Shown in pieces: positions 1 to 11,027 of a stretch of 64,000 nt of DNA. The stretch spans positions 42,569,282 to 42,633,281 of the forward strand of contig CM075860.1 in the NCBI GenBank assembly GCA_037975125.1, in the 5' to 3' direction. Position 1 is the stretch's first letter. Every line of letters starts with the position of its first letter. This DNA is from Latrodectus hesperus. Lineage: Eukaryota > Arthropoda > Arachnida > Araneae > Theridiidae. The translations under genes and the position numbers were made by a program. A model generated the notes under the pieces. The model saw only the letters and a program-made list of their open reading frames with translations. It did not search any database and was not told where the DNA came from.

Positions 1-175
1 AAAACTAAAATCAGCAAAAGAGGGCATTATTAGGCCCTCCATATCCACCCGTAAAGCCTTAACCCTGGAGGCTGACGCTGTATCACTACATCCCTCGGAC
101 GATGATCTATCGCTCGAGGAGATGTCAGATGACATGCCTGCCAGCTCCGGGAAAGGAGCTTTTCAAATTCAATAA
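1..175 (+). CDS. X1 ORF1, C-terminal end of the gag-like protein (partial)
   Basis: Only the last 57 or so codons are in the window. The reading frame is positions congruent to 2 modulo 3 and ends with TAA at 173-175. The visible part is the basic Ser/Arg/Lys-rich segment followed by the acidic tail with the SLEEMSDDMP motif, which is conserved at the C terminus of every ORF1 here. The zinc knuckles that define the protein are upstream of the window. The ORF2 frame begins over the stop codon. Confidence 0.85.
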   Translation, partial: KLKSAKEGIIRPSISTRKALTLEADAVSLHPSDDDLSLEEMSDDMPASSGKGAFQIQ

Positions 176-3100
176 TAACTTCCTTTGTTTCTTGGAACTG
201 CCATGGTTTGCGTTCTCATCATGATGACATCAAGTCTATAATTTCAGCCTACAACCCCGCATGCATTGCACTTCAGGAAACATTCCTGAAGTCTAGCAAT
301 AACTTTTCCATGCGTGGGTTTAAAAGCTTTAGAAATGACTGTGGTGACGATGGTGCAGTGTCTGGAGGAGTTTGCATTTTAACATCCAACAACTATCCCA
401 GCACTGCCCAGCATTTAAATACTACACTACAGGCTGTAGCTGTGCGAATTCACACATCATGCTTGTTGACAGTCTGTAGTTTGTATTTGCCACCACACGA
501 TGTCATCCGCCAAGAGGAACTCGATGCATTAATAGATCAGCTGCCAACACCATTTCTACTGTTAGGTGACTTTAACGGGCATAATTCTTTGTGGGGAAAT
601 GATGATACAAATTCTCGCGGTCGGCAGATAGAGCAGTTTATTTCAGATAACAGTCTCTGTCTGCTTAATACCGACGAGAAAACATATTTCCATATACCCA
701 CAAGAACATTCCATTCTCTCGATCTGGCCATTTGTTCACCATCTCTTCTGCCATTGTTAAATTTAACAGTAGGAAATGATCTTTTCAACAGCGATCATTT
801 TCCTCTCGTCATCTCCCAGACTGGAGGTAGTAGTGTAGGACAACGCCTACCTACTTACGTGTACAGTCGGGCAGATTGGACATTATTTTCGCAATTGGCA
901 GTTGTTGATGATGCAATGGTTATGATCGAAAATATTGCTATTGCCGTCAGTAAAGTCACTGAAACAATTAAGAATGCAGCTAATGCATCAATTCCTAAGA
1001 GTTCCTCTACACCACACAGGCGTTGCAAACCTTGGTGGAATGATGAATGTCAAAACACCTATAAGAAACAGAGGAAGTTATGGGGGCTATTCAGAAGATA
1101 CCCCACAACGGAGAATCTTATCGCCTTTAAGAGAGCAAAAGCATTAGCTCGCAGAGCTCGTCGTCGAAGTCAAAAGGAATCCTGGTCTCGCTACGTATCC
1201 TCAATTACTTCTTCCACATCCAGTAAACAGTTGTGGAGAAGAGTGAAAGCAGCCAATGGAATCTATAGAGAATTTTCTATTCCTATTTTGAAATCCGGAG
1301 CTGCTATATACTCTTCTCCAAAGGACATCGCTAACGTCCTTGGTGAAACCTTTGCTAGCGTCTCAAGCAACGACTCTTATAGTCCTTCGTTCTTAAGGAC
1401 AAAGAGTCGTGCTGAGAGAACACCAATTCGTTTCAACCATGGACAAGCTTTGCCTTACAACTGTGAATTTCGGATGTTGGAATTGAAGAGAGCATTACAG
1501 CAGGCCCATGATACTAGCCCAGGACCAGATGGAATCAGCTATCAAATGCTTCGTCATTTAAGTCCAGATTCCCTGTTGAACTAACTTTATCTATTCAATA
1601 GGATCTGGACTGAAAATAAATTTCCATCACTTTGGAGCGAAGCAATAGTGATTCCAATCCTTAAGGCTGGTAATGATTCTTCTGTTCCTTCAAGTTATCG
1701 ACCAATAGCTCTGACGAGTTGCTTGTGTAAGACTCTCGAACGTATGGTCAATGCCCGCCTCACCTATGTCTTAGAAATAAATAAATATATCCATATCAAT
1801 CAGAGTGGCTTCCGTAAAGGAAGGTCCACTCTTGATAATATTACATACTTGGAAACGCAGATTCGCAATACATTTGTGCGAAGGAATCATCTCGTTTCCA
1901 TTTTCTTCGACATAGAGAAGGCTTATGACCGTACGTGGCGTTATGGAATTCTCCGTAGGATGTATGATTTTGGCTTTAGGGGTAATTTGCCGATATTTAT
2001 ACAAAACTTTTTACGCTCCCGTGGTTTTAAAGTTCGTATTGGTACGTTTTTGTCCAATACTTTTAACCAACCTGAAGGTGTTCCTCAGGGAAGTATTTTA
2101 AGTGTCACCCTTTTTAATCTTCATATCAGTAGCATACTTCATCAACTTTCACCTCATGTGCATGGCACCTTATGCGTTGATGACCTGCAAATATCTTGTG
2201 AAGGGTCTAACATGAATTTAATTGAGAGACAATTACAAACATCAGTTAATAAAATTGCTGCATGGTGTGCTGAGAATGGCCATACATTATCTCCTAGCAA
2301 GAGCAATTGTGTCCATTTCTGCAGGAAGACTAGCCTCCACAATGATCCCGTCATTCGTATAAACAACACACCTATACCAGTAGTCAGTGAGGTAAAATTC
2401 CTCGGAGTGATATTTGACCGTAAATTAACCTTTCTTCCGCATATATTATATTTGCGGAAGAAGTGCGAGCGATCGCTCAATATCCTCAAGGTGCTTTCAA
2501 ATACATCTTGGGGTGCTGATCGCACGTCACTCCTCCGAGTTTACCAATCACTTATTTTATCCCGCATAGACTACGGTTGTGTTGTTTACGGATCCGCTAG
2601 GTCTTCTGTTTTACGCAGACTGGACACTATCTATCATTCTGCTCTGAGAATATGTTCAGGCGCATTTCGCACATCCCCCGTCCAGAGTCTATACGTTATA
2701 TGTCATCAATTACCGTTAGACCTGAGACGAATGCAGCAGTCTCTCAATTATTATTCTAAAATCATGTCGACCCATGACCATCCACTACGTTCCATGGTAC
2801 CTAATGCCTCTCTTAAAAGACTATATAATGCTCGGTCATTGAGCATCCCACCTTTTCTCACAAGAGCCAAATCACATCTTTGGCTCACAGACCTATGTGA
2901 TGTTCGGATAGAGTCAATTGATCAATTTCTCTATCCACCATGGTATGAACCAACAAATACCTTTATAAATACCTTTGCTCAGTTCAAAAAATCCGACACA
3001 ACACCTATTGTTTTTCAGCAGCTATACTTTTCTCATCGCTGTCAGTATCAATCATATAAACCTGTATTCACAGATGGTTCTAAAACAGAAGGACATGTGG

Positions 3101-3855
3101 GCTGTGGAATTTTTACCAATAATACAGATTTTAATTACAGCCTACATCCATCCTGCTCCATCTTTACTGCTGAAACAACCGCAATCTATTACGCGCTTCA
3201 GCATGTGAATACAGACGATTATCATCAATATTGTATATATACTGACAGCATGAGTATTATTGAAGCTTTGAAAGACAATAGTGTTATCTGTCATCCTGTT
3301 GTGTCGAGAATTTTTAAAGCATTGGATTCCCTTGCTGGCAAGGGAAAAGAAATTGTATTTTGTTGGATACCAAGCCACATGGGTCTTGAAGGCAATGAGA
3401 GAGCAGATGCAGCTGCAAAGGCTGCATCAGATCCAATTTTACCATCGGTTCCTCTCTCAGATGTGAGAAAGGCTATAAAAAGTTTTATATATGGTCTTTG
3501 GCAGGAATCATGGAACTTGCAGGTCGTCAACAAATTACACACCATTGTCCCATACCTCACTTCATTATCAGTTTTACCGTTACGAAGTGCTGATGTTAGA
3601 TTAACTCGCCTTCGTATCGGACACACACGTTTCACACACAAACATTTATTTTTAAATGAACTAAATCCATGGTGTGAAACGTGTGATGAACCATTTACTA
3701 TTTATCACATTTTAATCTCATGTTCCACTTTTAACGTCTACCGTTTTAAATTTTTTAAAACAAACCTTTTAACTATGTTTGATTTGCTGGGGGAGCCACC
3801 CCACGGAAACCTATTTGCATATTTAAGAGCAATAGGTTTTTTAAATTTTATATAA
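175..3855 (+). pseudogene. X1 ORF2: endonuclease / reverse transcriptase / RNase H, one stop codon
   Basis: The polyprotein would nick target DNA and copy the element RNA into it. I see the endonuclease start WNCHG, then GDFNGH, then SDHFP. The RT part shows FFDIEKAYD (motif A) and GVPQGS (motif B). RNase H shows TDGSK, TAE, YTDS and ERADAAAK, and a Cys/His motif follows near the C terminus. Two lesions are visible. The TTA Leu codon found in sister copies is TAA at 1582-1584, and the catalytic YVDD is CVDD near 2173. The rest is open to TAA at 3853-3855. There is no AUG before the endonuclease, so I place the start at the ATA codon overlapping the ORF1 stop. Confidence 0.9.
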
Positions 3856-4061
3856 TTTCTAAATTTATATTTATACATTTTAAAATTTATGTATATTTGA
3901 TTTATTTTATTTTATATATGGATTTTTAAAATACTTTATACACTAATTTTTGTTTTTTAAAATTTTAATGTTGCTTGGGTTTTCAAAAGAAATACATATT
4001 TATTAATAAAAAAAAATTTAAATAATAATATATAAAATATATTTTTCGAATATTTATTCTT

Positions 4062-4093
4062 GGCGCAGCATGTCCATCTTTGGACCTTGCGCC
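4062..4093 (+). other. Family X 3' terminal stem-loop (X1)
   Basis: GGCGCA pairs with TGCGCC (6 bp) and GTCC pairs with GGAC (4 bp), separated by a small internal loop and capped by a 6-nt loop ATCTTT. It sits just before the tail in all complete 3' ends, as expected for an RT recognition element. Confidence 0.8.
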
Positions 4094-4100
4094 ATAAAAC

Positions 4101-4124
4101 CCAACCAACCAACCAACCAACCAA
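4101..4124 (+). repeat. (CCAA)6 tail of X1
   Basis: Six CCAA units form the extreme 3' end in place of poly(A). The next base resumes the ORF2 frame of X2. Confidence 0.9.
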
Positions 4125-5399
4125 CACGATGTCATCCGCCAAGAGGAACTCGATGCATTAATAGATCAGCTGCCCACACCATTTCTACTGTTAGGTGACT
4201 TTAACGGGCATAATTCTTTGTGGGGAAATGATGATACAAATTCTCGCGGTCGGCAGATAGAGCGGTTTATTTCAGATAACAGTCTCTGTCTGCTTAATAC
4301 CGACGAGAAAACATATTTCCATATACCCACAAGAACATTCCATTCTCTCGATCTGGCCATTTGTTCACCATCTCTTCTGCCATTGTTAAATTTAACAGTA
4401 GGAAATGATCTTTTCAACAGCGATCATTTTCCTCTCGTCATCTCCCAGACTGGAGGTAGTAGTGTAGGACAACGCCTACCTACTTACGTGTACAGTCGGG
4501 CAGATTGGACATTATTTTCGCAATTGGCAGTTGTTGATGATGCAATGGTTATGATCGAAAATATTGATATTGCCGTCAGTAAAGTCACTGAAACAATTAA
4601 GAATGCAGCTGATGCATCAATTCCTAAGAGTTCCTCTACACCACACAGGCGTTGCAAACCTTGGTGGAATGATGAATGTCAAAACACCTATAAGAAACAG
4701 AGGAAGTTATGGGGGCTATTCAGAAGATACCCCACAACGGAGAATCTTATCGCCTTTAAGAGAGCAAAAGCATTAGCTCGCAGAGCTCGTCGTCGAAGTC
4801 AGAAGGAATCCTGGTCTCGCTATGTATCCTCAATTACTTCTTCCACATCCAGTAAACAGTTGTGGAGAAAAGTGAAAGCAGCCAATGGAATCTATAGAGA
4901 ATTTTCAATTCCTATTTTGAAATCCGGAGCTGCCATATACTCTTCTCCTAAGGACATCGCTAACGTCCTTGGTGAAACCTTTGCTAGCGTCTCAAGCAAC
5001 GACTCTTATAGTCCTTCGTTCTTAAGGACAAAGCGTCGTGCTGAGCGAACACCAATTCGTTTCAACCATCGACAAGCTTTGCCTTACAACTGTGAATTTC
5101 GGATGTTGGAATTGAAGAGAGCATTACAGCAGGCCCATGATACTAGCCTAGGACCAGATGGAATCAGCTATCAAATGCTTCGTCATTTAAGTCCAGATTC
5201 CTTGTTGAACTTACTTTATCTATTCAATAGGATCTGGACTGAAAATAAATTTCCATCACTTTGGAGCGAAGCAATAGTGATTCCAATCCTTAAGGCTGGT
5301 AAGGATCCTTCTGTTCCTTCAAGTTATCGACCAATAGCTCTGACGAGTTGCTTGTGTAAGACTCTCGAACGTATGGTCAATGCCCGCCTCATCTATGTC
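4125..5399 (+). pseudogene. X2 ORF2, upstream part (endonuclease to early RT)
   Basis: The frame opens directly after the X1 tail with residues HDVIRQ and stays open to the insertion point of X3. It covers GDFNGH, SDHFP and the RT entry region with PDGISY and NYRPIALTS-like residues. After 5399 the frame runs into the X3 5' UTR and stops, adding the foreign residues PLRGFTFFR. The part upstream of residue HDV is separated from it by X1. It is very similar to the same part of X1. Confidence 0.88.
5388..5399 (+). repeat. Target-site duplication of X3, left copy
   Basis: CTCATCTATGTC lies directly before the CCCCTCAGGGGG start of X3 and is repeated exactly at 11016-11027. One extra C on the left side may also belong to it. 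Confidence 0.93.
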
Positions 5400-5931
5400 C
5401 CCCTCAGGGGGTTTACCTTCTTTAGGTAAACACGGGTGTCACAATCCCGAGGTACCCTAGTGATCTGTCCTCTTCTTTCTTTTCTTCTCTCCTCTACTCT
5501 TCTGCTTTTTCTTCCTCTTCTCCCTCAGTGTGGTTGCCTCGTAAGAGGTTGAGGGCTCCCCTTGAGTAGCTTTCGCCGCTCTGTTGCTATTAGCTACTCT
5601 TGGGGACTAAATCACCCACGTGTTTGCCGTGCGTGGAGACCCGTGTCCCTGGAAAGGAGGGTCCTGGTAATTGAGGCCCCAGAGACCAATACATTACTTT
5701 GGCCTCTGCTTCAGGTAAACGGGAGGTGTGTTGTGGTCCTCAGCACATCAATCGGCTTTATGGATCAAGCGATCGGTACATCTACTGGGTGACTCGTTAA
5801 GGGTGGAGGCCACTTCAGGGATGTACTGTGAGCGTATAGGACCTGGCTAGCACTGGTGCAGCTGGTCTGCATCCCCTTGTTGGACTCGGTGGTGGGTGGT
5901 GCCGTCAGGTCCCGAATTTTCCATTTCTAAT
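5400..5931 (+). promoter_or_regulatory. X3 5' UTR with terminal hairpins and pyrimidine tract
   Basis: This 532-bp leader probably holds the internal promoter, as in other LINEs, although I see no certain core element. The first 50 bases form three small hairpins: CCCC/GGGG at 5400-5410, GTTTACCT/AGGTAAAC at 5411-5431, and CGGG/CCCG at 5433-5449. A nearly pure C/T tract follows at 5468-5526 and ends in CAG at 5526-5528. Short open frames are present but are not conserved between copies. The segment just before the ORF1 ATG (GTGCCGTCAGG) is nearly invariant. Confidence 0.75.
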
Positions 5932-7071
5932 ATGGAAACATTTGCTATTTCTTCTCTCCCACGGGAGCATTCCTTGTCAATACTACAAGCAAAATTTTAT
6001 GTTTTAAAACGGAAAGAGGGTACCTTCGATAATGTATCCCCTTTCCTAATCCACAAAGCTATCAGTGGAAATATCGGGGAAGTGAAAAGCATTCGGAAAA
6101 TGCGTTCTGGTGACTTGATGGTGGAAGTCGCTTCAGAAGCACAAGCTAACGTCATAAGTAATCTAAATACGCTTGCTAACATTGAGGTGTCTGTCTCTCC
6201 TCATATGAACCTTAACTTTTCTCGTGGTGTGGTATCCGCTAGGGATTTGCTTAACACGCCTACGGATGAGATCTTAGAAAATCTCAAAGATCAAAAGGTC
6301 TGTGCTGTAAGACGCATCACTATCAGACGAGATGGGCAGATTATAAATACTAAACATCTCGTTCTGACATTTGCGACGCCAGACCTACCGCAGCATATTA
6401 AAGCTGCATATATGCATCTATCCGTTAGGCCGTTTATTCCAAATCCTTTGCGTTGTTTCCAGTGCCAGAGATTTGGTCACTCCAAAGCGACTTGCAGAGG
6501 CAAACTTACTTGCGCTCGCTGCGCAGAAGTTGGCCACGACAGCTCGTCTTGTACTGCAAAGGAGAGGTGTGTCAACTGTAAGGGTGACCACCCCTCCTAC
6601 GCTAGGAGTTGTCCTATCTGGATACTGGAAAAGGAGATCACAACCACTAAAGTTAAGAACAATTGTTCATATCCTGAGGCGAGACGTGCTGTTACAGCGC
6701 GAACACCTCAAGCAGGAGTTAGCTATGCATCTGTCGCCGCCAAGGTCACCAGAACGGCTAGTACCCAAACGGATGCTCTTTCACTTCCAATAGTCAAATT
6801 ACCCCATACATCTGAGAAAAAGTCAAAAACAACATCCGCAAATACTCCCCGAAGAAAAGCTCCGATGGCTAAATCTAAAGCCCTAAAGGCTTTAAAACTT
6901 AAATCTGCAAAGGAGGGCAATTTTAGACCCTCCATATCCACCCGTAAAGCCTTATCCCTTGAAGCTGACGCTGTGTCTCTACATCCCTCTGACGAAGATC
7001 TGTCACTCGAGGAGATGTCAGATGACATGCCTTCCAGCTCCGGGAAAGGAGCTTTTCAAATTAAACAATAA
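5932..7071 (+). CDS. X3 ORF1, gag-like RNA-binding protein
   Basis: This is an intact 379-residue protein starting at ATG 5932 (METFAISSLPREH). The N-terminal half is a conserved basic domain that may hold an RRM-like fold (inference). The middle has three Cys/His clusters in order: CX2CX4HX4C beginning CFQCQRFGH, then CARC...GH...C, then CVNC...H...C. The C-terminal third is Lys/Ser-rich and ends in an acidic segment with LEEMSDDMP. In this LINE group ORF1 packages element RNA. A start further upstream is possible only with a non-AUG codon. The ORF2 frame overlaps the stop in the -1 phase. Confidence 0.92.
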   Translation: METFAISSLPREHSLSILQAKFYVLKRKEGTFDNVSPFLIHKAISGNIGEVKSIRKMRSGDLMVEVASEAQANVISNLNTLANIEVSVSPHMNLNFSRGVVSARDLLNTPTDEILENLKDQKVCAVRRITIRRDGQIINTKHLVLTFATPDLPQHIKAAYMHLSVRPFIPNPLRCFQCQRFGHSKATCRGKLTCARCAEVGHDSSSCTAKERCVNCKGDHPSYARSCPIWILEKEITTTKVKNNCSYPEARRAVTARTPQAGVSYASVAAKVTRTASTQTDALSLPIVKLPHTSEKKSKTTSANTPRRKAPMAKSKALKALKLKSAKEGNFRPSISTRKALSLEADAVSLHPSDEDLSLEEMSDDMPSSSGKGAFQIKQ

Positions 7072-10000
7072 CTTCCTTTGTTTCTTGGAACTGCCATGGT
7101 TTGCGTTCACATCATGATGACATCAAGTCTATAATTTCAGCCTACAACCCCGCATGTGTTGCACTTCAGGAAACATTCCTGAAGTCTAGCAATAACTTTT
7201 CCATGCGTGGGTTTAAAAGCTTTAGAAAAGACTGTGGTGACGATGGTGCAGTGTCTGGAGGTGTTTGTATATTAACATCTAATACTTTTCCCAGCACTGC
7301 CCATCCATTGAATACTACTCTACAGGCTGTTGCTATAAGAATTCATATTTCATGCTTGTTGACAGTCTGTAGTTTGTATTTGCCACCACACGATGTCATC
7401 CGCCAAGAGGAACTCGATGCATTAGTAGATCAGCTGCCAACACCATTTCTGTTGTTAGGTGACTTTAACGGCCATAGTTCTTTGTGGGGAAATGATGATA
7501 CTAATTCTCGCGGTCGGCAGATAGAGCGGTTTATTTCAGACAACAGTCTCTGTCTGCTTAATACCGACGAGAAGACTTATTTCCATGTACCCACAAGAAC
7601 ATTTCATTCTCTCGATCTGGCCATTTGTTCTCCATCTCTTCTGCCATTGTTAAATTTAATTGTAGGAAATGATCTGCACAACAGCGATCATTTTCCTCTC
7701 GTCATCTCCCAGACTGGAGGTAGTAGTGTAGGACAACGCCTACCTACTTACGTGTACAGTCGGGCAGATTGGACGTTATTTACACAATTGGCAGTTATTG
7801 ATGATGCAATGGTTTCGATCGAAGACATTGATATTGCCGTTTTTGAAGTCACACAAACAATTAAGAATGCAGCTGATGCATCAATACCAAAGAGTTCCCC
7901 TATACCACATAGGCGCTGCAAACCTTGGTGGAATGATGAATGTCAAAAAACCTATAAGAAACAGAGGAAGTTATGGGGGCTTTTCAGAAGATACCCCATA
8001 ACGGAGAATCTTATCGCCTTTAAGAGAGCAAAAGCATTAGCTCGCAGAGCTCGTCGTCGAAGTCAGAAGGAATCCTGGTCTCGCTATGTATCCTCAATTA
8101 CTTCTTCCACATCCAGTAAACAGTTGTGGAGAAGAGTGAAAGCAGCCAATGGAATGTATAAGGAATTCTCTATTCCTATTTTAAAATCCGGAGCTGCTGT
8201 ACACTCTTCTCCTAAGGACATCGCTAATGTCCTTGGTGAAACCTTTGCTAGCGTCTCAAGCAACGACTCTTATAGTTCTTCGTTCTTAAGGACAAAGAGT
8301 CGTGCTGAGCGAACACCAATTCGTTTCAACCATGGACAAGCTTTGCCTTACAACTGTGAATTTCGGATGTTGGAATTGAAGAGAGCTTTACAGCAGGCCA
8401 ATGATACTAGCCCAGGACCTGATGGAATCAGCTATCAAATGCTTCGTAATTTAAGTCCAGATTCTCTGTTGAACTTGTTGTTATTGTTCAATAGGATCTG
8501 GACTGAAAACAAATTTCCATCACTTTGGAGCGAAGCAGTAGTGATTCCGATCCTTAAGGCTGGTAAGGATCCTTCTGTTCCTTCAAATTATCGACCAATA
8601 GCTCTGACGAGTTGCTTATGTAAGACTCTCGAACGTATGGTCAACGCCCGTCTCGTACATGTCTTAGAAACAAATAAATGTATTCATATCAATCAGAGTG
8701 GCTTCCGTAAAGGAAGATCCACTCTTGATAATATTACATACCTGGAAACGCAGATTCGCAATACATTTGTGCGAAGGAATCATCTCGTTTCCATTTTCTT
8801 TGACATAGAGAAGGCATATGACCGTACGTGGCGTTATGGAATTCTCCGTAGGATGTATGATTTTGGCTTTAGGGGTAATTTGCCGATATTTATACAAAAC
8901 TTTTTAAGCTCCCGTGGTTTTAAAGTTCGTATTGGTACGTCTTTGTCCAATACTTTTAACCAACCTGAAGGTGTTCCTCAGGGAAGTATTTTAAGTGTCA
9001 CACTTTTTAATATTCATATCAGTACCATACTTCATCAACTTTCACCTTCTGTACATGGTACTTTGTATGTTGATGACCTGCAAATATCTTGTGAAGGGTC
9101 CAACATGAATTTAATTGAGAGACAATTACAAACATCTGTAAATAAAATTGCTGCATGGTGTGCTGAGAATGGCCATACACTATCTCCTAGCAAGAGCAAT
9201 TGTGTCCATTTCTGCAGGAAGACTAGCCTCCACAATGATCCCGTTATTCATATAAACAACACACCTATACCAGTGGTCAGTGAGGTAAAATTCCTCGGAG
9301 TGATATTTGATCGTAAATTAACCTTTCTTCCGCATATATTATATCTGCGGAAGAAGTGCGAGCGATCGCTTAATATCCTCAAGGTGCTTTCAAACACATC
9401 TTGGGGTGCTGATCGCACGTCACTCCTCCGAGTTTACCAATCATTAATTTTATCTCGCATAGACTACGGTTGTGTTGTTTACGGATCTGCTAGGTCTTCT
9501 GTTTTACGCAGACTGGACACTGTCCATCATTCTGCTCTGAGAATATGTTCAGGCGCATTCCGCACATCACCCGTCCAGAGTCTTTATGCAATATGCCAAC
9601 ATTTGCCTTTAGACCTGCGACGTATGCAGCAGTCTCTCAATTATTATACTAAGATCATGTCGACCCCTGATCATCCATTACGTTCTATGGTTCCTAATGC
9701 CTCTTTGAAAAGACTTTATGATGCTCGACCATTGAGCATCCAACCTTTTCTCACAAGAGCCAAATCACATCTTTGGCTCACAGACCTATGTGATGTTCGG
9801 ATAGAGTCAATTCATCAATTTCTCTATCCACCTTGGTATGAACCAACAAATACCTTTTTAAATACCTTTGCTCAGTTTAAAAAGTCGGACACAACACCTA
9901 TTGTTTTTCAACAGCTATACTATTCTCATCGCTGTCAGAATCAATCATACAAACCTGTATTCACGGATGGATCTAAAACCGCAGGACATGTGGGCTGTGG

Positions 10001-10746
10001 AGTTTTTATCAATAATGCAGATTTTAGTTACAGCCTACATTCGTCCTGCTCCATCTTTACTGCTGAAGCTACAGCTATTTATTATGCGCTTCAGCACGTG
10101 AATACAGAAGACTATCATCAATTTTGTATCTATACTGACAGCATGAGTATTATTGAAGCCTTGAAAAACAATAGTGTTACCTGTCATCCTGTTATGTCCA
10201 AAATTTTTAAAGCATTGGATTCCCTTGCTGGCAAGGGAAAAAAATTGTATTTTGTTGGATACCAAGCCACATGGGTCTTGAAGGCAGTGAGAGAGCAGAT
10301 GCAGCTGCAAAGGCTGCGTCAGATCCAATTTTACCATCGGTTCCTCTCTCAGATGTGAGAAAGGTTATAAAAAGTTTAATATATGGTCTTTGGCAGGAAT
10401 CATGGAACTTGCAGGTCGTCAACAAATTACATACCATTTTCCCATCCCTCACCTCATTATCAGTTTTACCGTTACGAAGGGCTGATGTAGATTAACTCGC
10501 CTTCGTATCGGACACACACGTTTCACACATAGACATTTATTTTTAAATGAAGTAAATCCATGGTGTGAAACGTGTGATCAACCATTTACTATTTATCATA
10601 TTTTAATATCATGTTCCATTTTTAACGTCTACCGTTTTAAATTTTTTAAAACAAACCTTTTAACTATGTTTGATTTGCTGGGGGAGCCACCCCACAGAAA
10701 CCTATTTGCTTATTTGAGAGCAATAGGTTTTTTAAATTTTATATAA
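7068..10746 (+). pseudogene. X3 ORF2: endonuclease / RT / RNase H, two frameshifts
   Basis: The frame is open from the ATA codon at 7068 through endonuclease and RT (SDHFP, FFDIEKAYD, GVPQGS, YVDD) and most of RNase H. A G is missing near 10240 where sisters read GGGAAAAGAAA, so the frame is lost before the WIPSHMG motif. A second single T deletion near 10490 disrupts the following RSADVRLTRL motif. The original stop is TAA at 10744-10746. Both lesions are 1-bp losses, one of them in an A-run, so this copy inactivated recently. Confidence 0.9.
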
Positions 10747-11015
10747 TTACTAAATTTTTATTTATACATTTTAAAATTTATATATATTTGATTTATTCAA
10801 TTTTATGTTCTATTATATATGGATTTTAAAATAATTTCTACAGTAATTTTTGTTTTTTAAAATTTTAATGTTGATTGGGTTTTCAACAGAAATACATATT
10901 TATAAATAAAATAAAAAAAGTAAATAATATAAAATATATTCTCCGAAAAATTTATTCTTGGCGCAGCATGTCCATCTTTGGACCTTGCGCCATAAAACCC
11001 AACCAACCAACCAAC
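10747..11015 (+). other. X3 3' UTR
   Basis: An AT-rich region of the X1 type, ending in the stem-loop and four CCAA units. No gene is seen. Confidence 0.82.
10960..10991 (+). other. Family X 3' terminal stem-loop (X3)
   Basis: GGCGCA/TGCGCC and GTCC/GGAC stems with loop ATCTTT, identical to X1. Confidence 0.8.
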
Positions 11016-11027
11016 CTCATCTATGTC
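11016..11027 (+). repeat. Target-site duplication of X3, right copy
   Basis: This is the exact second copy of CTCATCTATGTC, directly after the CCAA tail of X3, and it codes LIYV of the X2 ORF2. Confidence 0.93.

Larger units (their letters stand above)
1..4124 (+). mobile_element. X1: family X LINE, 5' end outside the window
   Basis: This copy runs from the last part of ORF1 through ORF2, the 3' UTR, the terminal stem-loop and a tail of six CCAA units. Directly after the tail the sequence resumes in the middle of another family X ORF2 (X2), so X1 was inserted into X2. The matching left target-site duplication lies outside the window. The 3' half belongs to the subfamily shared with X3, X5, X6 and X9. 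ORF2 has a premature stop and an altered catalytic motif, so this copy is probably dead. Confidence 0.93.
3856..4124 (+). other. X1 3' UTR and tail
   Basis: This AT-rich untranslated region has the family-wide block around AATGTTGCTTGGG, then the terminal stem-loop and the CCAA tail. No gene is seen in it. Confidence 0.85.
5400..11015 (+). mobile_element. X3: full-length family X LINE
   Basis: X3 is 5616 bp, begins with CCCCTCAGGGGG and ends with a stem-loop plus four CCAA units and CC, flanked by a perfect 12-bp duplication. ORF1 is open. ORF2 has two single-base deletions near the 3' end. The 5' UTR is complete. X3 shares ORF1 and the first part of ORF2 closely with X5. Confidence 0.95.

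Noticed and set aside
2154..2525. Antisense open frames over the RT region that recur in most X copies (for example 2154-2525, 31739-32122, 52754-53137)
   Set aside because: They mirror the conserved sense RT codons and appear wherever that region is conserved. No start context or independent conservation is visible.
4101..4124. CCAA / TTGG arrays as telomeric or independent microsatellite DNA
   Set aside because: Each array sits exactly at a family X 3' end after the stem-loop and before target DNA, so it is the element tail.
5400..5530. HDV-like self-cleaving ribozyme at the family X 5' end
   Set aside because: The hairpins are local, and I could not form the P1/P2 double pseudoknot or place the catalytic C. 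I keep only the hairpins as a finding.
5562..5792. Open frame of 76 codons in the X3 leader (also at 49283 in X9)
   Set aside because: The frame is not kept between copies (X9 diverges after a 1-bp change) and starts with TTG. It looks like chance openness in a conserved leader, not a third gene.
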